Shown: piece by piece, positions 1-9,544 of the stretch
Layout of the letters: every line of letters begins with the position of its first letter
How positions within the stretch are numbered: the stretch's first letter is position 1
Source: Paraphoma chrysanthemicola
Taxonomy: Eukaryota > Ascomycota > Dothideomycetes > Pleosporales > Phaeosphaeriaceae
Assembly: GCA_020744225.1 (NCBI GenBank)
Contig: JAGMWG010000012.1
Coordinates: 806,001-870,000, forward strand
Direction of reading: 5' to 3'
DNA: 64,000 nt
Program-made: the position numbers and the translations under genes
The notes under the pieces: generated by a model
What the model saw: the letters and a program-made list of their open reading frames with translations, nothing else
What the model was told of the DNA's origin: nothing
Databases searched by the model: none

Positions 1-2441
1 CGTATCGCGAGATTGCAACCAGCCTGCGCATCCCAGGAATAAGTGACGACAATGCAGACATCAACAAGCTTGTTAAAGATACACTGAACGGAGACAGCTC
101 CGGCAGCTGGCTAATGATAGTTGACAATGCTGACGATGCTACAGTCTTGTCAAGCCAAGTTGATGGCGATCCAGGCTCGGCCCAATTAAGCGACTTTCTT
201 CCCCGCAACCACCAGGGCGCTATTCTGTTCACTACACGGAGTAGGAAAGTGGCTCAGACACTGACGCCTGATCATGTCTTAGAGCTCAAAGACATGAGTC
301 AACTAGAAGCTAGGCAGCTTCTAGCGCAACGTGTGACAGAGGAAGTGTTGCTTGATGACCTAATAGCCATTAACCGACTGCTCAGCATACTTGCCTGTCT
401 CCCACTCGCTATCGTACAAGCAGCCGCTTTTATCAACAGCAATCAAACACCAGTCTCAAAGTATGTGTCATTGTTCGAAGATGCAGGCGCAGAGACAGAG
501 CTCTTTAGCGAGCAATTCGACGACACTAGCAGGTACCAGGAAATGGACAGTACGATTGCTAAGACGTGGCACATCTCTTTCGCCCAGATACGCAAGCAAG
601 ACCCTCTAGCAGCAGAGTATCTCGCCTTTATAGCGTGTATCGACCGTATCAACGTCCCGCAGTCGCTGCTGCCTGCAAAAGGATCCCGAGTGCAGCAGAT
701 CAAAGCGCTTGGAACCTTAACTGGGTATGCATTTATGACAGAGCGTCAGCAAACAGTACACGGGCCAGAAAGAGAGAGATTCTTCGACATGCACCGCCTA
801 GTTCATTTGGCATCAGTTGCATGGTTGCGGGAGCACGGCGAAAGGGCCAGCTGGGTCTGTATGGCCACAAACCGACTTAATAGCCTAGTGCCGTACGGTG
901 GACACGAAGGAATGGAAGTATGGATGCCGTATCTTCCACATGCTATACATGTAGCAAAGCGCGAGGGCGCTGTAGAAGAAGAAGAAGCAACACGAGCTTC
1001 TTTACTCGATAGAATAGGCCGGTGCCAGGAAAGTCTAGGACAGTATGCATCCGCTGAGGCATCACATAGGCAAGAGTTATCGCTTAGAAAAAAGATGTCT
1101 GGGCCTGAGCACCCAAAAACGCTGACGAGCATGAGCAACTTAGCGGCAGTGCTGAGCAGGCAGGGCAAGTACGAAGAGGCGGAGGTGATAAACAGACAGA
1201 CGCTGGCGCAGAGGGAGAAGGTGCTTAGGCATCAGCATCCAGACACGCTGATGAGCATGAACAACTTATCGGTAGTACTAAACGGCCAAGGCAAGTACGA
1301 AGAGGCAGAGACAATGCACAGACAGACGCTGGCGCAGAGGGAGAAGGTGCTCGGGCATCAGCATCCAGGAACACTGATGAGCATGAATAACTTGGCGGCA
1401 GTGCTGAACTTCCAGGGCAAGTACAAAGAGGCAGAGACAATGCACAGACAGACGCTGGCGCAGAGAGAGAAGGTACTCGGGCCTAAGCATCCAGACACGC
1501 TAGCGAGCATGAACAACTTAGCACTTGTGCTAGACAGCCAGGGCAAGTACGAAGAGGCGGAGACAATGCACAGGCAGGAGTTAGCAATATGCGAGAAGGT
1601 GCTCGGACATGAGCATCCAGACACGCTAATGAGCATGAATAACTTGGCGGCAGTGCTGAACTTCCAGGGCAAGTACAAAGAGGCAGAGACAATGCACAGA
1701 CAGACGCTGGCGCAGAGGGAGAAGGTGCTTGGACATAAGCACCCAAACACGCTAGCGAGCATAAACAACTTGGCGCTTGTGCTAGAAAGTCAGGGCAAGT
1801 ACGAAGAGGCGGAGACAATGCACAGGCAGGAGCTGGCGATATGCGAGAAGGTGCTCGGACATGAGCATCCGGACACGCTGATAAGCATGAATAACTTGGC
1901 GTTTGTGCTAAAAAGTCAGGGCAAGTACGAAGAGGCGGAGATAATGCACAGACAGACGCTGACGCAGAGGGAGAAGGTGCTCGGACATGAGCACCCAAAC
2001 ACACTAGCGAGCATGAATAACTTGGCGCTTGTGCTAGAAAGTCAGGGCAAGTACGAAGAGGCGGAGACAATGCACAGGCAGGAGCTGGCGATATGCGAGA
2101 AGGTGCTCGGACATAAGCATCCGGACACGCTGACAAGCGTATACTGTCTTGCCCACCTCCTTGCACATCAGTATCGCTATGAAGAGTCCTTTGTCCTGTA
2201 CGATAGGGCCTCCGCTGGGTACGGAGCTGTGCTTGGGAAGGATCACCCCACCACTCGTGCGTGTCACCAGCATTACGCCGACGCACTCGCAAAGCAGAGG
2301 CAGGGACAGCCTGCCATCTTTTCTCCGACAGCAGATGGCAGCGCAAATGCCCGCACAGGTAAAGGGAAAGGGTCGAAGCTGCTGCGCGGACTAGCCAAGA
2401 TAGGCATTAGAAGCTCACAGCTGTCTGCAAGATATAGATGA
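1..2441 (+). CDS. NLR-like NB-ARC protein with kinesin-light-chain-type TPR repeats (5' partial)
   Basis: The frame is open from base 3, so the N-terminus, including any Walker A P-loop and effector domain, lies outside the window. Visible NB-ARC motifs in order are a kinase-2/Walker B (LMIVDNADD, near base 111), an RNBS-B-like TTRSRK, a GLPL-like CLPLA, and an MHD-like MHRLVH near base 790. From about base 1000 follow about ten 42-residue TPR units, each with HPDTL..MNNLA...QGKYEEAE. This is the architecture of fungal STAND/NLR proteins, which sense non-self and act in heterokaryon incompatibility or immunity; the TPRs would be the ligand sensor. The array has an exact 126-bp period and several near-identical 252-bp dimers. 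No intron is seen. Family assignment is strong; any specific role is inference. Confidence 0.88.
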   Translation, partial: YREIATSLRIPGISDDNADINKLVKDTLNGDSSGSWLMIVDNADDATVLSSQVDGDPGSAQLSDFLPRNHQGAILFTTRSRKVAQTLTPDHVLELKDMSQLEARQLLAQRVTEEVLLDDLIAINRLLSILACLPLAIVQAAAFINSNQTPVSKYVSLFEDAGAETELFSEQFDDTSRYQEMDSTIAKTWHISFAQIRKQDPLAAEYLAFIACIDRINVPQSLLPAKGSRVQQIKALGTLTGYAFMTERQQTVHGPERERFFDMHRLVHLASVAWLREHGERASWVCMATNRLNSLVPYGGHEGMEVWMPYLPHAIHVAKREGAVEEEEATRASLLDRIGRCQESLGQYASAEASHRQELSLRKKMSGPEHPKTLTSMSNLAAVLSRQGKYEEAEVINRQTLAQREKVLRHQHPDTLMSMNNLSVVLNGQGKYEEAETMHRQTLAQREKVLGHQHPGTLMSMNNLAAVLNFQGKYKEAETMHRQTLAQREKVLGPKHPDTLASMNNLALVLDSQGKYEEAETMHRQELAICEKVLGHEHPDTLMSMNNLAAVLNFQGKYKEAETMHRQTLAQREKVLGHKHPNTLASINNLALVLESQGKYEEAETMHRQELAICEKVLGHEHPDTLISMNNLAFVLKSQGKYEEAEIMHRQTLTQREKVLGHEHPNTLASMNNLALVLESQGKYEEAETMHRQELAICEKVLGHKHPDTLTSVYCLAHLLAHQYRYEESFVLYDRASAGYGAVLGKDHPTTRACHQHYADALAKQRQGQPAIFSPTADGSANARTGKGKGSKLLRGLAKIGIRSSQLSARYR
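1164..2130 (+). repeat. 126-bp tandem TPR-coding repeats with 252-bp higher-order dimers
   Basis: The core ggcaagtac recurs at 1164, 1290, 1416, 1542, 1668, 1794, 1920 and 2046, exactly 126 bases apart. Units alternate in type. The unit coding NFQGKYKEAE occurs at about 1407 and again 252 bases later. The unit coding ESQGKYEEAE...ELAICEK near 1783 recurs at 2035 with only one mismatch in roughly 85 bases. This implies recent duplication or gene conversion of two-unit blocks. Confidence 0.9.
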
Positions 2442-2812
2442 AAGGTTCTTATGTTCATTCAAAACTCTAGCTTTCGTATCTGATAAATCTTCAGGTTGAG
2501 GTCTGTATTCCGAGACTCTCTATGCCTCTCGGCTGTGGTGGACTTTGTTGCGGTAGGAATAATGGCCGGTATGCCGCTACGCAGGGTTTTCCGCCGCACG
2601 TGGAGGGATAGTAGTATCTAATCATGAGGGCAAAGAAGTGTGTGGTCAGCAGCCGTACAACCAGGAATTCGTTTTGGGTTGTGATTCGATCAGCTGGACA
2701 CACTGAATCTCCAGCACGCTTCTCGGAGCAGATGACAGAAGTACGCTTTTCGATCTCGAATATGTATCTTGATTCATTCGAAGTCTTGAGTTCAGCGCGC
2801 GACAGCGTTTCA
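2442..2812. other. Convergent intergenic region
   Basis: 371 bases between the 3' ends of the NLR-like gene and the alpha-amylase. It holds only short antisense frames and should contain both 3' UTRs. No structure or gene is recognised. Confidence 0.6.
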
Positions 2813-4693
2813 TTACTGCCACGTCGCACTCACACTTGCACTGGCCTGACACGTCGGCACACTATATGCTCTGTTCGGATCACCCTCCCAGCTCGCCGTT
2901 CCACTGCTCGACACCTTCACAAACTTATACTGCACCGCTGATCCCGGCGTCATGGGCAGTGTAATCGTCCACACCGGATTACTCGCTGTGTATGACGCCG
3001 CCGACAAACTCGGTCCGTTGGTTGGGTTCCAGTTACCCAGCTGCGCGGTGTTGCCGACGATCTTGATTGTTTCGCCGACGACAGTAGTAACGCGCGCGCT
3101 GAAGGTAACCGATACGGATGTCGGGCATGCGGTGGATGATGTGCGGAGTGTAGTCGGCGATGGTGCGACGGAGCCCGCTGTGGCAGTGTTTGTGGATGCA
3201 GTTGTGGCGAGGAGAACGATCGGGTTGCCGCTGCTGATCGTAACACAGACTTGGCCGTTGCCGTCGGAAGTAATGACCGTGCTGCTACCACTGAAGACAT
3301 CGGTCCAGCGACCATTGGCCTTTTGGGTGTTGAAGCAGTGCTGCGCGTTTGAGCTGCTGCCTGCATTTGTGGTTAGCACAACGAGATTGCCGCCAGCTCG
3401 CGACCAGGCGTAGGCATTGCTGGCGACGTAGACGTGGGTGTGGTCGTTGCCTGCGAGTCCGCCGGCTGATGTGCGGGCGGCAGTGAGCTTCTTGATTGCT
3501 TGGTACATGTCTGTGTTGGTGTTGAAACTGCTGCGCCAGAGGTCTTCGCGGTTCGCAGGGTCATTGCCGCCAGCGTAAGCTTGTTCAGTTCCATAGTATA
3601 GAATAGGAATACCCCGCGAGAGGATGACGAACGCCAGAGCATTCTTCAGCAGAGTCTGATCGTTCTTGACATTCAGCCACCGCGGGTTGTCATGGTTGTC
3701 GAGGAACGTGCCAAGCGCGGAAGGATCTGGGAAGGTATTGCTGACAGTGTTGATCATGTCGACCAGGTCTTGAGAGCTACCAGTCTGCTGGTAGAAACGG
3801 TTCATCGGGTAGTATGTGGCGTAGTTCAGTAGACCTGGCATAAGCTTCGCATATTGAGCCAGGTACGTGGGGTTACCATCCCACACCTCTCCGATGCTGT
3901 ACACACCTGCTGCAGAGGCGAAGTCGGGCCAGAAGTCTTGTTGCACATGCTTGACGGTGTCGATACGGACGCCATCGAATGAGTACTCCTTAACGAGCCA
4001 ATTTACCCATGTGTTGAGCACTGTCTTGATCTCGGAAGACTGCGTGTTTAGATCTGGCAGCCTGGCAATACGACATACTTCAATAGACGTTTGGTTGTTG
4101 TAGTCAATGTCGCAATCTGAATGGTATGCCGAAGCTTGGTTAAGTGGTTCTGGGCGATTGTCTGCAATGGCGCCGAATCCCATGTGGTTTGCGACCACAT
4201 CGATCATGACATAGATGCCCTGTGATTGGTGAGTCGGGAAGCTATGTCGGTCCGAGAAAGGATGAACATACCTTTGCATGAGCGGTCGAGACCAAACTTT
4301 TCAAGTCGGCTGCCGAGCCGTAGTTCGAATTGACAGCATATAAGTCCTGTGCCCAGTACCCATGGTACCCTCCTGCGCTGTCTTTGTGTTTCGTCAGCCA
4401 CTCTCCAACATTCTTCTCAAGGATTACCCACTGGCAACCACCGGCGTGATCCAGATGGCATCAAAACCGAGGCCTTTGATGTAGTCCAATTTCGACTCCA
4501 GACCTTTGAATGTTCCACCACAGTAGTTTCCAAGATTTCCACAGGACCCGCCGCCGGTATCGCTGGCGCTGCGTGCAATACGATCGGTCAACACAAAGTA
4601 GATGCTACGAGACTTCCAGGCATTGGTATCCGCGGCCGAAACAAGGGAGCTGAAGTAAAGGAAGAATGTCAAGAAGGTATTGAAGAACAACAT
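2813..4693 (-). CDS. Secreted GH13 alpha-amylase with C-terminal CBM20 starch-binding domain
   Basis: Three exons: 4693-4428, 4377-4272 and 4219-2813. Introns of 50 and 52 nt are GT-AG, and the first has a CTGAC branch site. The product is 592 aa. The start was chosen because a 20-residue signal peptide (MLFF...LVSA) begins there, just before the GH13 opening WKSRSIYFVLTDR. The catalytic triad is visible: nucleophile D211 in GVRIDTVKHV, acid/base E235 in GEVWDG, and D301 in FLDNHDNPR. Residues about 488-592 form the CBM20. It hydrolyses internal alpha-1,4 bonds of starch outside the cell and resembles fungal Taka-amylase-type enzymes (GH13_1). It is divergently paired with the AA13 LPMO gene, whose CBM20 is similar. 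A TATAAA lies about 90 bp upstream. Confidence 0.95.
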
Positions 4694-4780
4694 CGTAGAA
4701 GGTAGTATGTCTGGAAGTATGTCTTCGTGTCGCTGTCGACCACGAGAGTCGTGCTGTTTTGGGCAGGTTCTGAAGTTCGC

Positions 4781-4786
4781 TTTATA
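4781..4786 (-). promoter_or_regulatory. TATA box of the alpha-amylase gene
   Basis: The minus strand reads TATAAA here, about 90 bp upstream of the amylase ATG at 4693, a normal distance for fungal TATA promoters. Confidence 0.5.
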
Positions 4787-5622
4787 GTCAGGCGACCCAC
4801 ACAGCCTTAGGTGTACCACGACAGCCCTTCAATCTCAAAGAAGCAGCGATTTGCAAGCTTACTGGTGTCGCGCGCCGTTGACGTATACAATGTCATGAGT
4901 CGTGATGGTGGTAAATTCGAGAATAAGTCAGAAGTCAGGCTGATCTCCCGGTACCTGACGGGCCGGCATGCAACCAGTAACGCATGTGATTGTCGCAAGG
5001 TATTGAACGTGGTGTGCATCAAGTGTTCTGTGATCTTCTGTCGGTCCGAGTGTTGTGCCGGTAATTGTGCATGAAATGTACCTCGTGGACGCGGAGCCGA
5101 ACCTGTGGGGTACATGAAACGGTCCACGAGCCCAATCGGGCAGCTGCGCGGCTGGTCTGTAAGCTCCACTTCATGCTCTAATATACGCCTGTCCGTGTTA
5201 GTCGCAATCTCCGAAAGATGGTTTCGAAACAACAGTGCTGCATCTGAAATGAGAACGGACTACAGGACGGAAATGATGATGGACTCGGTAACTAGGGCAT
5301 AAGCGCAGCCCACGACCTCGGATCTGAGTTTTGGCGTCCCTTTGAGCCCGGTTTTCGTTTCTCCTAACGCGGGGCTCCGCAGTCTAGCACATGGCAATGC
5401 GGAAGATAGATTAAGGTGCGGGCCGGTAAATACGTGTTCCTCTCGTGACCATCATGGAAAGTCGTCTGGAGAAGATACTCCGGTCTTGGTGCATTTCTGA
5501 CCCGACTTGTGTCCAATAGTCGTGATATTTAGACATGTTTCTGTGGGCATTGCAATGAAGCGGGCTGAAGATATCGCCAGAACACCACGAGCAGGTGAAA
5601 GACGCAGATGAAAGGATTGGAG

Positions 5623-5629
5623 TATATAA
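5623..5629 (+). promoter_or_regulatory. TATA box of the AA13 LPMO gene
   Basis: TATATAA lies about 120 bp upstream of the LPMO ATG at 5749, leaving room for a short 5' leader. Confidence 0.5.
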
Positions 5630-5748
5630 CAAGCATGAGGTAGAGGCCATGTTAAATCCCAAGACTTCAGGCATTCGAGAAGCAGTTGTTTGTGAGCGCC
5701 CGTACTATCAGTGTCTCTTCAATTCTTCCGCTCGCATTCTAGGGCATT

Positions 5749-6977
5749 ATGCGCTCCTCAGTCGCCTTCCTCTCAGCCTTCGTGGCCTCAGTTCAGGCCC
5801 ATGGCTATCTTTCCTCCCCCATGAGCCGAACTGGTCTCAATGCCCAGGCTGGTGCAGACACCTGCCCCGAATGCACGATTCTGGAACCCGTCACGGCGTG
5901 GCCAGATCTTGATAGCGCTGCTGTGGGTCGCAGTGGCCCGTGTGGCTACAATGCTCGTGTCTCAGTCGATTGTGCGTAGAATGACTGTTTCGTGTCCTGG
6001 CGACATGTCACTGACTTGGCGTGTGGCCATTAGACAATCAGCCCGGTCCAAGATGGGGTTCGCAGCCTGTCATCACATATACTGCTGGCGATACAGTCGA
6101 TGTGCAGTGGTGCGTCGACAACAATGGTGACCATGGTGGCATGTTCGCATACCGCATTTGTCAGAACCAGGCACTCGTTGACAAGCTCCTGACGCCTGGC
6201 TACCTTCCCACCGATGCCGAAAAGCAGGCTGCAGAAGATTGCTTTGAGGCCGGAACGCTGAAGTGCACCGATGTGAACGGCCAGAGTTGTGGCTTCAACC
6301 CAGACTGCCAGCAAGGCCAGGCATGCTGGCGTAACGACTGGTTCACCTGCGGCGGATTCCAAGAAGGTACAAAGTGCCGTGGTGTGGACAACGCGCCGAT
6401 CAACTCGTGCTACACCAGCATCGCTGGTGGGTACACCGTGACCAAGAGGATCAAGATCCCGAACTATGCTTCGAATCACACACTGTTGTCGTTGAAGTGG
6501 AACTCTTTCCAAACTCCACAGATCTACCTGACCTGCGCGGATATCAAGATCAACGGTGCAGGTGGCACGACTCCCAACCCACCTACGTCCAGCAAGCCTG
6601 CGACATCCACAACCACCACCAGTGCCACATCTTCCGCTGTAGCTACTGGCTGCGCAACCCCAGCCGCAACCGTTGCTGTCACGTTCAATTCCAAGACCAC
6701 AACGGTCGTTGGACAGACAATCAAGATAGCAGGCTCGATCTCACAGCTCGGTAGCTGGAATACTGCGAATGCGCCAGCACTTTCAGCGAGTGCATATACC
6801 TCTTCCAACCCACTTTGGTCGACTACGATCAACCTTCCAGCTGGAACAAGCTTCGAATACAAGTTTATCAAAGTTGAGAGCAGCGGCACTGTGACGTACG
6901 AGTCTGGTGCGAATCGTGCTTATACCGTTCCGAGAGATTGCACAGGAAAGGCGATCGTGGACACACAGTGGAAGTAG
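5749..6977 (+). CDS. AA13 starch-active lytic polysaccharide monooxygenase with CBM20
   Basis: Two exons, 5749-5971 and 6034-6977, with a 62-nt GT-AG intron carrying a CTGAC branch site; 388 aa. A 17-residue signal peptide ends in VQA, exposing His18 (HGYLSSP) as the N-terminal copper ligand. The second histidine-brace residue is H108 in NGDHGGMF, and the axial Tyr is probably in TPQIYLTCAD. A Ser/Thr/Pro linker leads to a CBM20 at about 280-388. AA13 enzymes oxidatively cleave alpha-1,4 bonds in retrograded or crystalline starch and boost amylases. The neighbouring amylase, transcribed divergently and carrying a closely similar CBM20, fits that partnership. The family call rests on N-terminus, brace spacing, Cys pattern and CBM20. 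Confidence 0.93.
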
Positions 6978-7312
6978 AACGTTAAGGATTATCGATCCGA
7001 CGTGATTCGTCTTCGTTCGTGGAGGATTTGAGGTCGCTGCACTCAGCGCCTGGTTGGATCGCGGTCCGATGCGCGATATTGATTCTTTGAATAGACAGAA
7101 TGAATTCCTAATGTTCATCCACGCACCCGCACGATTGTCATCCTGAAAGTGCGTACCCCAGGCTAAAAGGTCATGTCGTATAGTGTGTCGATTAAATACC
7201 ATGAGGGCATTCATGACCTTGCTGTAGGTCAACAGTCCATGTATACGTAGTGAATCTGGCCAGCGGATTGATCAGCACTTCTGAGCAGCCAAAGCGAAAT
7301 TGACGACAGAGT
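6978..7312. other. Intergenic region, convergent 3' ends
   Basis: 335 bases between the LPMO stop and the stop of the small minus-strand gene. I see no gene or notable structure. Confidence 0.5.
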
Positions 7313-7767
7313 CTACAAGTTCTCGTGAAACCGGTTTCCGATAATACAGAGAGTGTTCGGCTGGATCTCACAACGAGCGTGTATCTGCAAGGTCTGCAGT
7401 GCAGTCGCCATCTCTTCGTGCACACAACCTCTTCTAAAGTCTTCATGCTTTTGACAGTCGAAGCGCGCGAAAACCTCGCGAAGCTCTCGACAGACTTGTG
7501 CAGCATTGATATAGGGCATGAACTAAATGCAGCGTGCGTTGTGTCAATGACGTTTTCTCTCACAGTGAGTGAACGGCTGAACTGAAATCGATAGGCGCTA
7601 TTGGATAGCTTGGAATCAGTTTTGATAACCTCATCCATTAGTGTGATTTGATCGTTGAGGTCCCCAAGGTCTCGACGCCCCAACCTCCTCGCGTTGACAC
7701 GCTTCGCTGGCGGGCCGGCACCGAATGGCGCCTCATCGGCAAGCCATTTAGGAGGTTCGGGCTGCAT
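7313..7767 (-). CDS. Hypothetical small protein, two exons
   Basis: Proposed exons are 7767-7564 and 7522-7313, joined across a 41-nt GTGAGA...TTTAG intron with an ATTGAC branch-like site; 137 aa. Splicing keeps phase 0 and links two coding-like stretches. The N-terminus is Pro/Ala/Arg-rich (PPKWLADEAPFGAG), followed by a helical central part and a C-terminal half with four Cys. No signal peptide, membrane segment or known domain is recognised. The intron is unusually short, so the model is tentative. Confidence 0.4.
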
Positions 7768-8935
7768 CCTTCCCTATAGTCGCTCCAGAAATGCTCCGTT
7801 AGAGTCTCGTGGATTGATGAATCCGGTGAGCCCGCCAATCGTCACTGGGATGGTGTATCTCGATACTGCGCCATCTTTTATTGTCTCGGGTGCCTGGTTG
7901 TTTTCCAATTTTGTTCGTCCAGATTGTGAAAACCGTCAAGTCTAAGTACTGAGTTCCGACTATGCACAAGATAAAACCAGCTCGTCTGTGTGTTGAGCGT
8001 GGATGATATACGAAGGGGCTGTCGCGCTAGCAGCGACGCGTCGAGCCTCGTGTGGAGGTGGCTTCTCTGCTAGCCTTCTTACCACCCTCCTGCATCTTCC
8101 ATCACTACCTCTGAATTAACAGCGCGTATCTCGCAACTCTCATTCATGTCGCCAGGGCCCGTTTATTTTCGTATGGCTCCTTCTGCCTTGCCGCATCCGG
8201 ACCCGTGACGCGCCACTGAAGCAGGACTGGTTGTGTCGATCCATCGCATGTATGGCAAATTGTTGGTACCCTGTGGACAATGGTGCTTGGGAGCCTGAGT
8301 TGACCATTCTGATGACCATTGAGGTGCCCTTGGGATTGTGGACCATGCATGCTCCGCATTCCTCTTTCGCAAGATGTTCTGAGCTTATTCGCGAGACGCG
8401 TCTGCTTCTATGCAATCATAAATTGCTGCATATAACTAGAGAAGCGAACATGTTCCCAGACCAGCCGTATGTACACACTCGTAAATATGGGAGCGCAGAG
8501 GAAATAAATTCCGTTCAGGGCGCAGAGATCACCACAACTGCGCTCACAGACTACGCATCTCCCACTGCAACAGCCCAAATCGTCCAAGAGATCTATTTTC
8601 GCACCCGGTTGCGCAGCCCCGGCTTCCCCAGGCCCTGCCCCGGTAGACTACTCTCCGCCAATTAGCTCGCCATCGTCGAGCACAAACTACCGTCTTTGGT
8701 TAATCAGATTTAGCCGGCCTAGCCCAACTAATGCATACCTAGATGGAATTTCATCAACACATATTAAGCCGCGCACTCAATATGCACCTCTTCGGTAAGG
8801 AGCTGGGTGGCGCGATGCGATTGTTCAAAAGTCGCAGGATCCCATCGTCTCCTTTGATTCGAGGTCTTGGCTATCAAAGCTCTTCCAAGAATCCCACAAC
8901 CATCCGCCAGACACCTCAGGAGTCCGCTGCGCGAT
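7768..8935. other. Intergenic region
   Basis: 1,168 bases between the small minus-strand gene and the small secreted protein gene. Overlapping short ORFs occur on both strands, none with coding-like composition or continuation across splice sites. Probably two promoters back to back. Confidence 0.4.
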
Positions 8936-9326
8936 ATGAAGCTCACCATCATAGCCATTGCTTTCGCAGCAGTCGTGGCGGCAACGCCGCACGCATGGGC
9001 CGCACCTCAGGCCAGTCTTCTCCCTACACCCAGTCGCACACAAAAGGGCAATTGGACAAGAAAAAACCCACACAAAGAGCCGGTCCCAACATTCAAAACC
9101 GGATGTGAATGCGCGAAGCCGATCGTGCCTTTGAACCTATTGAGCGCAAAAGAGGTAGGTGGAGAAAGTGCACTTTTTCGTAGGTAGGGCTGACGAATGC
9201 TGTTAGCGGTGTTTGATGGAGCATGCCGCAGCCATGGGATGCTACCTAGGATCTGGAGGAAGCTGCCCATCACCTGCACCTGCATGTGGGCTAGGAATCC
9301 TGGACGGTGTACCATTCACGCACTGA
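8936..9326 (+). CDS. Small secreted cysteine-rich protein (effector-like)
   Basis: Two exons, 8936-9154 and 9207-9326, separated by a 52-nt intron (GTAGGT, GGGCTGAC branch, TTAG); 112 aa. The ATG at 8936 opens a clear signal peptide (MKLTIIAIAFAAVVA). The mature part has a basic Thr/Lys/Pro stretch, then six Cys, the first two as CEC and the rest in a Gly/Ala/Pro-rich tail. Length, signal and an even Cys count fit fungal small secreted proteins, many of which act as effectors, but no named family is recognised. A function at the plant interface is inference from type only. Confidence 0.65.
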
Positions 9327-9544
9327 AAGGAGGAGAGCAGAACTCAAATATTTGTTGGATCGCAAAACTTTGCCTAGATTTGTGTATTAGGGCAATTGTG
9401 CGACTAAAAGGTCTTCTGGCCTTGCGCGCAAAACCAACCACGTTGCGTTGTCCCCACATTGTGCTTCCCAGCCAAGCAATCCCTTCCGGTCAAGCATCGA
9501 GTATCCGGTCCTTCAATTCCCTGCAGCATACGTTCATCTCCAAT

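Larger units (their letters stand above)
4694..5748. promoter_or_regulatory. Shared divergent promoter region of amylase and AA13 LPMO
   Basis: 1,055 bases separate the two start codons, with no supported gene inside. CGG triplets, the half-site of zinc-cluster activators such as AmyR, are present, for example CGG-N9-CGG at 5256-5270. I did not find a perfect AmyR-type CGG-N8-(C/A)GG site. Coordinated regulation is inference from the arrangement and matching functions. Confidence 0.5.

Noticed and set aside
1225..2346. Long minus-strand ORFs opposite the TPR repeats
   Set aside because: They are periodic shadows of the 126-bp repeats, rich in Cys/Ser/Leu, with no independent coding evidence.
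5256..5270. CGG-N9-CGG as an AmyR site
   Set aside because: Spacing is nine, not the eight bases expected, so it is not called as a binding site.
8140..8665. Several overlapping ORFs of 70-144 codons on both strands
   Set aside because: None has a signal, motif or splice continuation, and they overlap one another in every frame.
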